Virus record (IMG/VR): IMGVR_UViG_3300020470_004573
Location: 1 to 58,125 of that record
Origin: a virus
Direction: 5' to 3' (one strand)
DNA length: 58,125 nucleotides
In this document: in pieces, positions 32,601 through 39,300 of the stretch
How positions within the stretch are numbered: the first letter of the stretch is position 1
Layout of the letters: each line of letters starts with the position of its first letter
Made by a program: the position numbers and the translations under genes
The notes under the pieces: model-generated
What the model was told of the DNA's origin: nothing
Databases searched by the model: none
Seen by the model: the letters and a program-made list of their open reading frames with translations, nothing else

Positions 32601-35600
32601 ATTACAATTTAGTGTAGCAGTACCATTAGGAGTTCCCTCACAATCACAACAAGTACAAGTACTAGATGGACAAGTTGTTAAACCTGTTCCATTTGGCCAT
32701 TGAGTCCATTCAGTACTCCAACAAGTTCCTCCACATACACCACATAAATCTTCCCTAACCCACGAATTACATTGGTCTGTCCAAGCTTGACCAGGGTCTA
32801 CACTACCACCATCACAAGGAGCTACATTACCAGCACAATCTTGACAATCAGTTGTTGTATAAGTTGGGTCACATTGACCACAAGCATTCCAAGTTTGATT
32901 CGGACATTCACAATTTAATGCAGTTGTTTCAACTCCACTCGCTTTATTTGCATATCCTGCAGGTTGTGTACATTGAGATTGTTGACCACCTATAAGACCA
33001 CCACCATCATCTAAAGATGGAGGACATCCTATACCATCCGAGTCAGAATCTAAATACCAAACAGGAACACCATTTGTAGTTGTTCCATTTTCAAGAGTAC
33101 AATCATAACCATCTGGACAAGGTGGAGGATTACCACAAGAATAAGTTGCAGTACCCCAATTACAACTATTATTTGTATTAGAACCATTAACTACACTTGC
33201 ACAATCACAACACGCATGTAAATTTGAAGGGTTTGGATATTGTACATTTCCATGTGCAACTAAACAATCTGCGTTAGTCCATATACCAGTTCCACCACTT
33301 GAATATCCATTTTGATGACAATTAGTACAATTATCAATTGTGTAATTACAAGCCATACTATATTGGTCATCAGTTGGACAAGAACATCCACCATTACAAT
33401 CCCACCATAAATTTCCACTACCACAAGCACCTGATGAATCACATTTATTTGTATTTACACATACACCATTATCACAAGACCATAATGTACAATTAGTTGG
33501 AGTGTTACTACAAGCAGTACCACTTGTAGGATTACATTGAGTTGTACCATCACTACATAAAAACCAATCACCATTTAGAGGTTCAGGTCCTTCAACACAA
33601 TTTCCTGTATCATCATAAATTTTACCACTACCTGGAATACCATCACAACCTGCACAAGAATGACAAGTTCCACTAACAAGAGTATCAGAACATTGCTCAT
33701 AACAATATGTACAAGTCTCTCCATTATCATTATACCAACACCCATCAGAATAATCAGAAGCAGCACATTGATTACAATTGTCAGTAGCTGTATGTGCATC
33801 ACCTGTACGATATGGATGTCCATTACAATCTGTACTTAATGTATCGGTATCAATAATATTAAATCCACCAGATTCATTAGTAGAAAAAGTAATTATTGGT
33901 GATGTTTGGTCTATTGAAAAACTTAATGAATTATTTCTTATATTTAAAGTTTGATTATCATCTTGATTTACATCATCTATAAGACTCTCATATGTAACTG
34001 TAAAAAGAGTATTACCGACAGTACAAGTAGAATCTGAACAAGGGAAGTCACCATAAGAACTCGGAGTTGGAAGAGGTATTGAAATAGTTTGATTTAATGT
34101 AATCAAAGATTGAGGATTATCTGGTAATCCGGTATGTTCAAAGTCACAAGTCCAATTAGCATTTGGAGGTTCACAAGAAGTAACTTTTATACCATCTAAA
34201 GTTATTTGATTTATTTCATCTACTGGTCGTGGATTCCACATTTTAAATGTAAGAGTATTTGTTGAATGCTCAACATCACCAAAATATAAATAAACATCCC
34301 ACATACAACTACCATCATCAACAACACAAGGTGAAGAACAACTATTATCCATAGTGTCTGCTAAACCTGTACAACAATCTTGGTTTATTTCTCCACCAGT
34401 ACACAAATCTTCTTGACCATCACCTGATTCATCACACCAATAATTGTTAGCATTAGAATGTGTACAATCATTAACTAATTGATAATAACAACTATTATTG
34501 TTATTTTCTTCATCATCTAATACCCACAATGGTAATTGTTCAGGTTGAGTAGCTACACCACTTGGACATATATCAGTATTAAAAACAAACTCATCTCTTC
34601 TACATATATAATTTAAAGCATCAACATCAGTACATACTTTATACCAAGTACCATCACAATCAGCTTCATTTATATTTAAATCCTCTTGTGTAAAATCGTC
34701 ACACCATCCACTTAAAATACTTGTAGAATATATTTGATTTACATCTATAGGTGTACCATAATTGTCTGCAAAATCAAATTCAGGTGGTAATGTAGTTTCT
34801 TGATTATTTGATGCATTAGGTTCTATAAAATCTATTTCTGAACCACTATAGTTTAAAAAACTATAAATACGATTTAAAGAAGAACCTGTTTTAAGTAATG
34901 GGGCAGAGTTAGTATCATCCAAATCCCAATTATTCAAATCAGTTATATGTTCTATTAAAGGTATGGCACCTGGGTTATGAGAATTATATTCAAGGGGATA
35001 ACCCTTTGGATAGGTGCCAGAAATTGTTCTGTCGTAACAAAAAATTGATTCCATTTGAGGAAAATACGACTCGTCTGGATTTGATTTCCATAAAATTATT
35101 TTACCACTACCGTGAACTTCACCCGCATGTTGATTTCTATAATCTATCCACGGCGTAGATGTACATTCATTATCTACAACTTGTATTTGTTTATCTAATT
35201 TAAAATCAGTAAAAGAAATGTTTAAAGGTAATAATGTTGCATTAATTCCAACCCATTCATTTTCAAGTGTTTCTAAATCACCTTCGATATCATTAATTAA
35301 ATCACCGAAACTTAAATTGGGTGAAAATTCTCCACTAGAATTAAAAACTCCATAATTATTTTCTTCGTGGTTACTTATAACTACATATTTATCACCGTGA
35401 CGAACAAAAATACAAGTGTCATCACAATTGTCATTACAATCTGAAAAATTATAATATTCGTGAGGTGAATTAGAAGGACAATAATAATTGTGAATAGGAC
35501 TATTATCTTTTGACTTCATGATAGATTTATAAATAAAACCATTATTATTATTTTCAGTATATCCATCAATACCACTTAAAGGTGAAAGTGATATTCTATC

Positions 35601-36368
35601 ACCATCACTATTAATTGATTCAATCCAATAATCTGATATATCAATATCTGTATTGGTTACATTAGTTAATTCAATCCACTGTGGGATTTTAACTTGGTAG
35701 TCAGATACAGCTTCATCACCTTCGTCATCTTTTAAAAAAACTTCCGATATGATAACATCATAGGAAGGTGGATATGTACAACAATCTGTAATGTTGGGGT
35801 CTGGAACTCCACTCGAATCAGGACAACCAGGATTTGATGAACTACCATTATCAGCAGTATCATCAGCACATCCATACGACATTAAGTATGTAGAAACATC
35901 AAGATTAGTTGATTCACAATTAGCTATACCAGCAGCTAACGCTGCACATGCAGGTAGATTCGGATTACATCCATAATCTTCTACTGGGTCAAATGAAAAT
36001 GTAAAAGTTTGATTTTCATATATTTCATATTGTGGATTACTATCTGTAATTTGAAAATTATAGTTAAGTACAGCACCACCATCTACAGTAAATGCACCTT
36101 TTAATGTATATTTACCATTCGAACAACAAGTTCCAGGTGGAATACAATTTACATTATCGTGAAGTCCCGGTGGAGCTATTTGATTAAAATTATCACATAC
36201 TCCAGTACAAGTTACATCCACCAATGTTACTTCAGGATAATCTACCCAATAGTCTCCACTACAACATCCGTTTGGTGAAGATGTATAACATGAATCAATC
36301 TGCGCTTGTGAAGTACAAGTCGTTGATGTAATTAATCCATTTATTGAAACTGGTAATGTATATGCCAT
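17694..36368 (-). CDS. Giant 6224-aa Cys-rich modular tail fibre/adhesin
   Basis: One uninterrupted reading frame of 18.7 kb, about a third of the window. Order of recognisable parts: Cys-rich N-terminus without a signal peptide; lamin-tail-like domain (about 201-250; IISEVFLKD ... WIELTN); beta domain about 690-840; a long array of CGVC-GGDG/DCAGVC-type Cys repeats with embedded DxDxDGxG calcium-binding-like motifs (about 846-2170); cohesin-like domain about 2172-2320; further Cys repeats; FN3-like domain about 3430-3545; Cys-rich linkers; PKD-like domains near 5050-5075 and 5262-5310 (FIDWGDGT ... HNYERPGIYEMTG); and a C-terminal ~800 residues paralogous to the 907-aa protein. These modules are known from secreted bacterial surface proteins. 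Role inferred: host adhesion or a very long fibre. Hundreds of codons follow the usual AT-rich usage of the neighbours. Confidence 0.75.
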   Translation of the reverse strand: MAYTLPVSINGLITSTTCTSQAQIDSCYTSSPNGCCSGDYWVDYPEVTLVDVTCTGVCDNFNQIAPPGLHDNVNCIPPGTCCSNGKYTLKGAFTVDGGAVLNYNFQITDSNPQYEIYENQTFTFSFDPVEDYGCNPNLPACAALAAGIANCESTNLDVSTYLMSYGCADDTADNGSSSNPGCPDSSGVPDPNITDCCTYPPSYDVIISEVFLKDDEGDEAVSDYQVKIPQWIELTNVTNTDIDISDYWIESINSDGDRISLSPLSGIDGYTENNNNGFIYKSIMKSKDNSPIHNYYCPSNSPHEYYNFSDCNDNCDDTCIFVRHGDKYVVISNHEENNYGVFNSSGEFSPNLSFGDLINDIEGDLETLENEWVGINATLLPLNISFTDFKLDKQIQVVDNECTSTPWIDYRNQHAGEVHGSGKIILWKSNPDESYFPQMESIFCYDRTISGTYPKGYPLEYNSHNPGAIPLIEHITDLNNWDLDDTNSAPLLKTGSSLNRIYSFLNYSGSEIDFIEPNASNNQETTLPPEFDFADNYGTPIDVNQIYSTSILSGWCDDFTQEDLNINEADCDGTWYKVCTDVDALNYICRRDEFVFNTDICPSGVATQPEQLPLWVLDDEENNNNSCYYQLVNDCTHSNANNYWCDESGDGQEDLCTGGEINQDCCTGLADTMDNSCSSPCVVDDGSCMWDVYLYFGDVEHSTNTLTFKMWNPRPVDEINQITLDGIKVTSCEPPNANWTCDFEHTGLPDNPQSLITLNQTISIPLPTPSSYGDFPCSDSTCTVGNTLFTVTYESLIDDVNQDDNQTLNIRNNSLSFSIDQTSPIITFSTNESGGFNIIDTDTLSTDCNGHPYRTGDAHTATDNCNQCAASDYSDGCWYNDNGETCTYCYEQCSDTLVSGTCHSCAGCDGIPGSGKIYDDTGNCVEGPEPLNGDWFLCSDGTTQCNPTSGTACSNTPTNCTLWSCDNGVCVNTNKCDSSGACGSGNLWWDCNGGCSCPTDDQYSMACNYTIDNCTNCHQNGYSSGGTGIWTNADCLVAHGNVQYPNPSNLHACCDCASVVNGSNTNNSCNWGTATYSCGNPPPCPDGYDCTLENGTTTNGVPVWYLDSDSDGIGCPPSLDDGGGLIGGQQSQCTQPAGYANKASGVETTALNCECPNQTWNACGQCDPTYTTTDCQDCAGNVAPCDGGSVDPGQAWTDQCNSWVREDLCGVCGGTCWSTEWTQWPNGTGLTTCPSSTCTCCDCEGTPNGTATLNCNGDCECSDSWTLGDYAGHNAVCGGTQYDECGVCNGQGRSKDCQGTCAPGDNVSTDEGCGAGEGYNIIAGACQTHLGSCNEVTADGSSPGDDTTPLTNCGRDECGICEGDGTTTYYYDTDGDGTSNCEVEQEFCPYDDTTGWNNTCDNDEDETCFSNEFDECGVCDGDNSSCSDCFNVPNGTNEIDDCGICSCIGDNCGGNNYVANSSKDACGVCQNQGGNETGTCYSGTFNTGVPCKQLGNNPNLSDCPYPTFCFVVGDDADCAGVCSGTALTDECGKCICGDFQDPVVSDTGGLCLDLYWNSFCLDNCGIPNGNNATNVGCGCNYGSSSNGPSPGQYYLDEDGDGLGCGSASTLCLSQGDTIVNVGTVYPLVSSMSGSWVTNNDDGQCDCYSNDTDDCGVCAGDNTSCSGCLDANACSTSGTTDCANPPVKDGTDYSCCDYTSCCTNGNGTTEGTGSCVCYDTFCGPQCQYSVDDCGYCITGTSDYTPYNLGGNYLGQVTVAGETKDCAGVCDGPHTTDCGGQCECSGSWTTKEEHNLACDGTHQYDDCGYCRDGSTDYNSTVDCRGITGDLICSDGTDGAINQTIIYSGIPDDVDPFSWSCSSHPNTNCTDNAMVVTDIVDNLGNPGKEVSGVSCTKMELEGNDTDPCLSNNNGLRIINVDHTIGGLIPGEELVLSFRYWSENNRKVATSLYASGSPSYRCHLGCNSAASCFANDQADAWVDYTITGTAAEQSVLCQEKAIALGVDWWAGDYLYWNYNSDSPWGTESEPDGDGWRNVTARWIIPHWYDPDYADDNIRIYLRDGSHYSVNSYENNSYRFSNVELIRTSGCTDYLEPCGTNGYCVDVACDTGDYDHSTNNCGDCVSSTDYCCVQGCDSSWYHGYDQSGSQCVDDGHPNDGRYPENDVCGICDGDGSTCAPEFSFGTFNTSTGKLPVRITNTTEISHITQIHFNLFSKPGDDPITIGSVSKIHPNINTVVVNSPTDEGDYLQYQVQMTTNTPIPIGTDTELFTLDLLVNGASWSPNYNSFYIDFYNLTAEYGGTYVYRDSAGDTYLDTSLHNVVSYGAPLYISYGCLDPYAGNCTSVDNCGCDYTLDIFECDYVHYQPECEYPTFDITHFEVGGTKTEVLSQNEHFCNATDVYNNTCNDFFDYGLSHTPSPYINSFNGQALEFNVFNQDNAVQHNMSTFKYDIDYDFTTNLSYDRGSGDPYTITSNSASAINTLVGRGVFGINGPNTFNLDDCGGGAGTCYNTYSFTDVNDITGTENHVVLSNSTWESSYWDSATACGGDPCPYSGTNYVTIWWPYNWYELTDPLTGATMTGPRYKRQVAVNLKRYGCQDSDNSTCNYSNRYSNGCFDSNGDETCCLYKSELYNTTYNCCLPGLKDSCNYCPEDTLTQNGATEYSVHGVGQITYYGDPDLDLQGCGEITNSNCPHIDPGNGWYHCREGQGCNVECSGTCNNDIVYSLWPSRATLDLIGDQYCDCVAPDGTPGAFDTWCDGDCVEVCTNNMMTEEQFLGGYTEYGITDFVGEDILGTPINEFTVWNNTTEGASSEILEGDSESFTIQINDGGLDRNHVQVFPSYPSNIPLDEGDVYRVIFKILSTIDRTINVRLIEHSNGEDWDEDGTSWETYGLNENFEVTANNDKNKVYEFIANSQVTKPSTGQGNPHASLRFGLGGDNLPPHQVIISDVRVIHMSRDEIVRSTDCNSTYPQNGFCVQDENGTGVCRYVDDCGLCYNNGPNGISVPLENNSIINIASGEGTNQDCNGVCFPYTEQFESSWDFPYDNNFGSYIDDCGVCSGTTTEHEAGEDIDECGSCFGTCLVQPDDLTNVLGLGTITPDSDGNCYIWEGGCYDCASNNVGSGGDPIVDFDVCGVCGGDGYDDVVNECCSTEGQPYYNGVADCSGQCGGTNEVDDWGNCCPPADFRTVYPDLDYTTTGTGECRTGTPSFDGCTGEIGVCQGGAEEEYTCTNAVEGDCTCEDGGTFYPVTTLRICVGNLSDENNVYYGGTVDGLPSITQPDINSIGTNISDFTGHFYLSTDFCPGYGPDECGECWDTPGEVNNNKDCNGTCTCNDLGEECQYKLDECGVCYDSYAIDPPNDCGFKCLDSEANNYDSSSPSLDCVNVLNGGDFTCCSYNFDVPLYATGHCDNDPSIECIDGSQCGGGVCRYVVTVNDQVDSNFPTILKWSYDPGQNMGMGYEEGVEKFAIYRSVDLGATWYSLGDVLSDFYTYEKVSATEVNYQFTDTFVDGTNDIDWSAVTDVSYYIVSTGGLGIEAQSEIVTVSNDHYSPTMTASVVKPIGGDSESWSSPNCSGDSPDVQSCDWNFTKDDKIWLKIQYSFIPFNINRDFSIEFIGNGWTETPSLNQLGELPTWTNGSDGTSTGNWYCPTPFGRWVDGDGNDKQFLSQSDCENGIDDWPGCYWSEGDIDDDTRKVGCVQYYDKYFDITDVVWNNATISDHTNYPSTGILPIYGELNYPTLGVMYDNVTFSIITKQGCIDEPIIDGEGVWINGACICDTCSNMCGSCDSNGITDYYSCTDDSSSVFESYCDSTHHLLNSPNECLVSLDSKSAFYDPQASWDHCVDGNGNIKINFECTNDTQCVEFAINQGDWEGSVDDAKCASSCRYPVIGCQDDGRVDNLAPNGTFYENNQGSFGHVLDETYKCENSNGNILDFGKDSTCSRTINGVVGICVGSSGDVLLEYSNEAFCLDSSNDFDWPRTFVTDIDCVTECLLSPSPAVNFLYGSTYDPYNECLYGGCLDPDAINYALRDFTLSADYGCEGNGCNTWITNGGCVLPFDYMLQIKYYENQTLKVDEVGVELLKDENAHCEIEGVESEEIFTETQCDNAGGDWIIDYLILRKPILGSFTCNGVNDSESGGLPCQFLPEDCNFNPQDCTESTWDDNDLRVIVTGGQGWNCLGDDSGLLYTTYNECREECIQYEILPTNEYCISKEEYGTEYDVLCGDLTDGQSCEDYIASSGTGTGQSVCDFITEWPSDEECELFSCEGFEEFGQYGASCTSSGEPCGPDNDGDGVLDGVCVYGCGECNSINQRGASWYTTEEYPFNYSVFDLSDGVCNSTIAPFGYTTPEEWNDLCDGMGGGWHDYALSDGGEILYSDQDCQETGDECVRIDPYEAGYGYTPDDLTEITRFYEVTVTDPNKNSIDPNGDGFTHVQRTKRLWVKWVRNDYPLVINGLNTGGTLQDVSTTGITLRVGQEEDRLYTVDFTDPENSNNNAYDVPTFTMYYSSNTEEDLPLNINITPEGTLFIGSPESVGHWTVTIYANQTPFETPPEDLRLYWKGIPTTCTCDPHLETMTCSCVKYEFEISSIDTSGPEGVVVPVLVSSFGVSPDTYLFSVSGGDLRERLYWDDEVGNTGVYDFPNPNYGGWLSKNAAMYSSDGSCDTLHYESNTESPNNQYDKLNCETYGVCVENSGTCSNGESDVTIGECVTYGNCLSHYEDPHYPMQITSDECTSLGVCYESGCVETGTCSVTTSTPCTADDDCPSGEICDPPPVCETIGMSCCFDEDCPDYCLGIEESVCDGLGGTWEAFDWEAHEFNAYIIHDRQEAQCTDGTWIGYNWLGSGIEPDFNPGGTDTHDTIWRYDLSIYHCVDENGEEVDYEDCNEYEGRCSDCQFELEDGTSCNQIDNRLDCENDEDSEGAGGIWITTKAQLIDGYPKTWRDWTIAYPFNEYGLDWYYPPIQSLPTDPPEVYVESGNTFTNRYVCPDGSYCPGYGSDYGIDEPDECQLPWPDGTIIDGVDYSGTTDCVRACEHPDNWPCTGDGNTREGNWVKDLLMYGHTHRFSEVGTYKVVMQAFDTYWSSVPDDDVSGGTETGYNAKRLDINYVIPIKQTLPKRYLPWQGVNIPETLNVPLNNSRRRIESVDLDERPQLGCFIYRETDDGYEDLVRWDSVASGSYISPFDQTVVHGGAGDFIPDVDARTPMSFTGESYRLSGNYSTVFEYYDPKLQPEHYNETTAGTEVQFYFYAREYGNGIMFEEKDAFEDLVYNENLYVGFIDWGDGTSMEYDTEPFQLGYDSVLTHNYERPGIYEMTGRMFRVVRYNPADCESYCQDACSGFNVWPLYEETESYVSCLYACGDECDEVGIPEELAQVGRVMGIDKHHKFLVRFKVSKNIGYENEHEQVGGAGYTFIPYNDSTPFVGGISEDSIYFKSIKRQLGYVGDEQNPFKLNFQNYNDRLESEYALALLKEDYIGEEMSKFTGSGAHIFSFNEQIQSDDKIKTYVYENSNDVPLQLSSSLVQGFFSGSVDQYGSLNNPSSTVQINQGDFQKYSEFGNHIGNIDMSQNRYFTKPIDMWQMLGFNCDIYSAVDTIPLNNPEAGMNYRNHSQDVGNTTEVLAPDGTNTATKLFDVSSTTDTNDIRFGYKFKITKDGLGKGLNYNGLSSLSDHYNPNLKEGQTYTFSTYVYIPEGNQVGEDLDQPEFRMNANQVCNNSDWAQHGNNQGNGIITYGDPTTSQYCITQEFLDQTPNGIVDKEWCNTFLEEECDMGIFCEWDGAECVPNDSSAIEHYSCYQGCYTIDGGIANQDNQWDYQGDVTYAGHRTVDISNTINADMIGEWHRIYGTFTTQDIDLFGQYINVQIVSPFGRPGGDQPGNTSDVLYVWGAQLELGDTLSPYTIEDIDYTDCIESYGGNPSSDRYWKNIIPKDFTIEDRIGVSLNQQSFLNNELVNSDIVLNPNPYFSDFEFIEKDSVEEYDGIKMIKITHLENDKNETAGSSINFNDPQSSGQFIGNYTWEEGKTYIISCKAFYEGTINDSYSPQVRFIDENGYQEIQFLTFYNEYNYVPYEFEYVYNPNGDTQSLGFLGINQNSSIYVWDLSIKEKTNLITEELIIDEESDQSWIDGYYYPVLPRVDRFGNFTQIMQGSGRIPFGPPNRMWNEKDLTSPVTDSNYKDSSLLIDTDLNQSISGLSEDKSGNENIGLGVGDYRIEFDDGRKPERNPIIIESKNTSDEKAF
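26000..33830 (-). repeat. Coding Cys-rich CGVC/GGDG repeat tract of the giant protein
   Basis: Imperfect repeats built on D-D/E-CGVC-x-GDN-x-S-C and DCAGVC/DCxGxC. Clear copies include DECGVCDGDNSSC, DDCGVCAGDNTSC, VCGICDGDGSTC and VCGVCGGDG. They alternate with YYLDEDGDGLGC- and YYYDTDGDG-type acidic loops resembling thrombospondin type-3 calcium sites, and with NPGKEV/cohesin-like globular inserts. The repeats have diverged at the residue level, so this is not a recent tandem duplication. Confidence 0.75.
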
Positions 36369-36372
36369 TTAA

Positions 36373-39300
36373 TTAAGTCCCCAACTCAAAATCTTTAAAT
36401 TTAATATAAGTTCCTGGACTATTAGCAGCCGCTAATAACAAGAAACCTTGACCAGGAGAAAATGTTAACTTTGGACTCCATCCAGATGAACAATTATCGG
36501 CTCCAAAAAATAAATCACAAACACTGCCATAATATATCGATGTTTCAATCATATTAGTAACGGACTCTTCAACTATAGTATTTTTAGATACAGTTAACTG
36601 GTAAGCAAATGCATCAGATAATTCTACCATAATCCCCTGTAAATAAGTATTATAATCTGATAAAGTTCCTCCAAATTCTGTGAAGGTTTGTGGTTTTTCA
36701 CTATAAAAAGAAGTTGATAATATTCCAATTTCAGATTCTTCTTGTAATGTATATGCCACATAATTCAAATTAACAAATGCAGATTCTTGAGCATATCCAT
36801 AAGCATCAAGAGCTGGTGTATCACCTACAAATCTATCAACACTAACAGTTGGAACATGTGTTGAAGCATCTACAAAATCAGTAGAGTTCGTACAATATAA
36901 ATCATAATAAGCAGTTGATGTAGCAGTATCACAATATGTACTATTATCAATTAAATAATTACAAGCAAGAGCCTGTTGATTATTTAAATCACTAAAGTTA
37001 CAACAAGTACCATCATCAGCTGTTGCATTAGAATCATAATTGTCAGCTGTTGAATCCATACAACCATCTATATATTGACAAGTTCCGTTGTCTACCGTAG
37101 CAGATGAATCATAATTAGTAGCATTTGGGTCAGTACATCCAGAACAAGAGGAGTTGTCACCTCCGTCTGCAATACATACACCACATAAATCTTTATCATT
37201 ATTTCCAAAACAAATATCACATTCATCAAGGTCTGAACTATAACAACAATCACCATATCTATCAATTGATTCTACACACTCACCGGCACAATTATAAATT
37301 GGTTCAGGGTCAGGTTCAAAACAAACTCCACAAATATTTTGGTCAGCGTTACCACCCTCACATACTCCACAATCGTCTGTGGTAGCCGAACCATCACACT
37401 CACCAAAACAATCATAAGTAAAACTTTGACAATCAGGGTCTTGTTCTTCGTTACAAATATTTGTCGTAGTATCTAAATTAGAACAATGGTCTTCCCATCC
37501 AGATTCAGGTACTAAACAATTACCAGTTCCTGCATGTACACCGAAATCTGCACAAGTGATTGATGTTATATTCCCTATCTCACTACACCATTCAAAACCT
37601 TCACCTTGAGCAAGTCCATCACTATCTTCATCTGGCCAATACATTATTGTACCTGATACTCCACATCCACATCCTAAATCTAATGCGTTATTACCACCAC
37701 AAACACCACATTCATCTAAAGTATTACCGAAACAATCACACTCTCCATCTGGAATACCTGAACCACCACATACACCACAATCATCAATATCTACAATACA
37801 ATTACCATCACAATCAAAGTTTTCTTGTGGGTATTCACAATTATTTAAATTAATATAACAATCACCATAAGATGTAGGGTCTGTATAATTACAAGATGTT
37901 GAATCAATACAATCAATTTCAGTCAGACTATTACTTAATGAATTAAACCACCCATCTCCAAGAAGTGTACAATCACCTGCACATAAATCAATAGATACAG
38001 TAGAGTCATAACATTGACTAACACTTTCATATTGATGATAACAAGTTGTAGATGTAGGTAATACACAAGAGCTATCATCAAATAATGCAGATGAATCATA
38101 GTTACATGCATTTTGATTTGTACAACCACTACAAGTCGCATTCCAATCTAAACTACCTTCATCTTCAGGTACACACGCACCACAACCGTCTATACAAGAA
38201 CCTAAAACTCCTTCAGTACATTGATATCCTATCCAAGAATTATTTACAGTACAATCATCGGAAACTTCTACAGAAATGTCATCGCTGAACGATACTCCAA
38301 AAGCTGCGGCACAACATTCTTCTGGAGAACCATATGTTCCATTAACATGTTCTTGCTCTGAAGGTCCACCACCTGGTGTAGTACATACTTTACACATACC
38401 ACCTGAACCAACACCAAAAATTATTGTACCTAAAATTTCTCCACCACATGTATTAGGACAATCACATTCATCATCATCATAATTTTGAACATAAGTTCCA
38501 CCACTAACTAAAATATCATCAGGACACAAGTCAGCAGGTTGATTACCACAACCCATTCCATCTCCATCATCGTCTCGATAATAAGTTAGTTTTGGAACAT
38601 TATTACAACCACACCCATAATTAATTGTACCATCACACGCACATGTACCTTCAGCTGATAAATCTATTTCACAATCACTACCATCAGGAGATGAAGAGTC
38701 TCCAATATAACAACAACAATCATTAGGACCTTCTGTTGTTAAAACTTGAGTTTCTTCAGTTTCATCACAAACACCAGGTATAAATTGTTGACAATTACAA
38801 TCTATCCAACCATCATCTCCGGATACCTCATAATCCACATTAGTTCTATTCGCCCATCTCCACGCACCTTGCATTCCCTCGTGATAAATAAATCCGTAAT
38901 GATTTTTTCCACTTTCAACAATAGTTCCAGCAGACCAATTAGAAACTGTACCTGCACATACATCTGAACAAAAAGCATCTCTTGTAAGACTACCATCTAA
39001 ATCATCACCTTCTTGCCAACCACCCCTATAACCTAATAAATTTATTTTATGAGACCACTGTGGATAATCTATATAGATATCACCAAATCCGTGATGATAA
39101 TCATCTATTTTATAACTATGATGGTCATCCATTGAGCTACCGTAGTTTATAAATGTGTCAGGGTGGTGATGACTATATAATGGAGATTGTCCAAATGTAT
39201 CATAATAACATTCATTATTAGAAACATCATATATCCATCCGACGCCATTCTCATAATCAATCTTATTTTTATAGTATCCACTACTACCCTCATTAACTCT

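Noticed and set aside
28400-33830. CRISPR-like or recent tandem DNA repeat
   Set aside because: Repeats are protein-level, irregular in length and diverged at the DNA level.
17694-36368. Host genomic island rather than phage DNA
   Set aside because: The gene is in the same strand and overlaps phage tail genes by single bases, shares a C-terminal module with the neighbouring tail gene and lacks a signal peptide.
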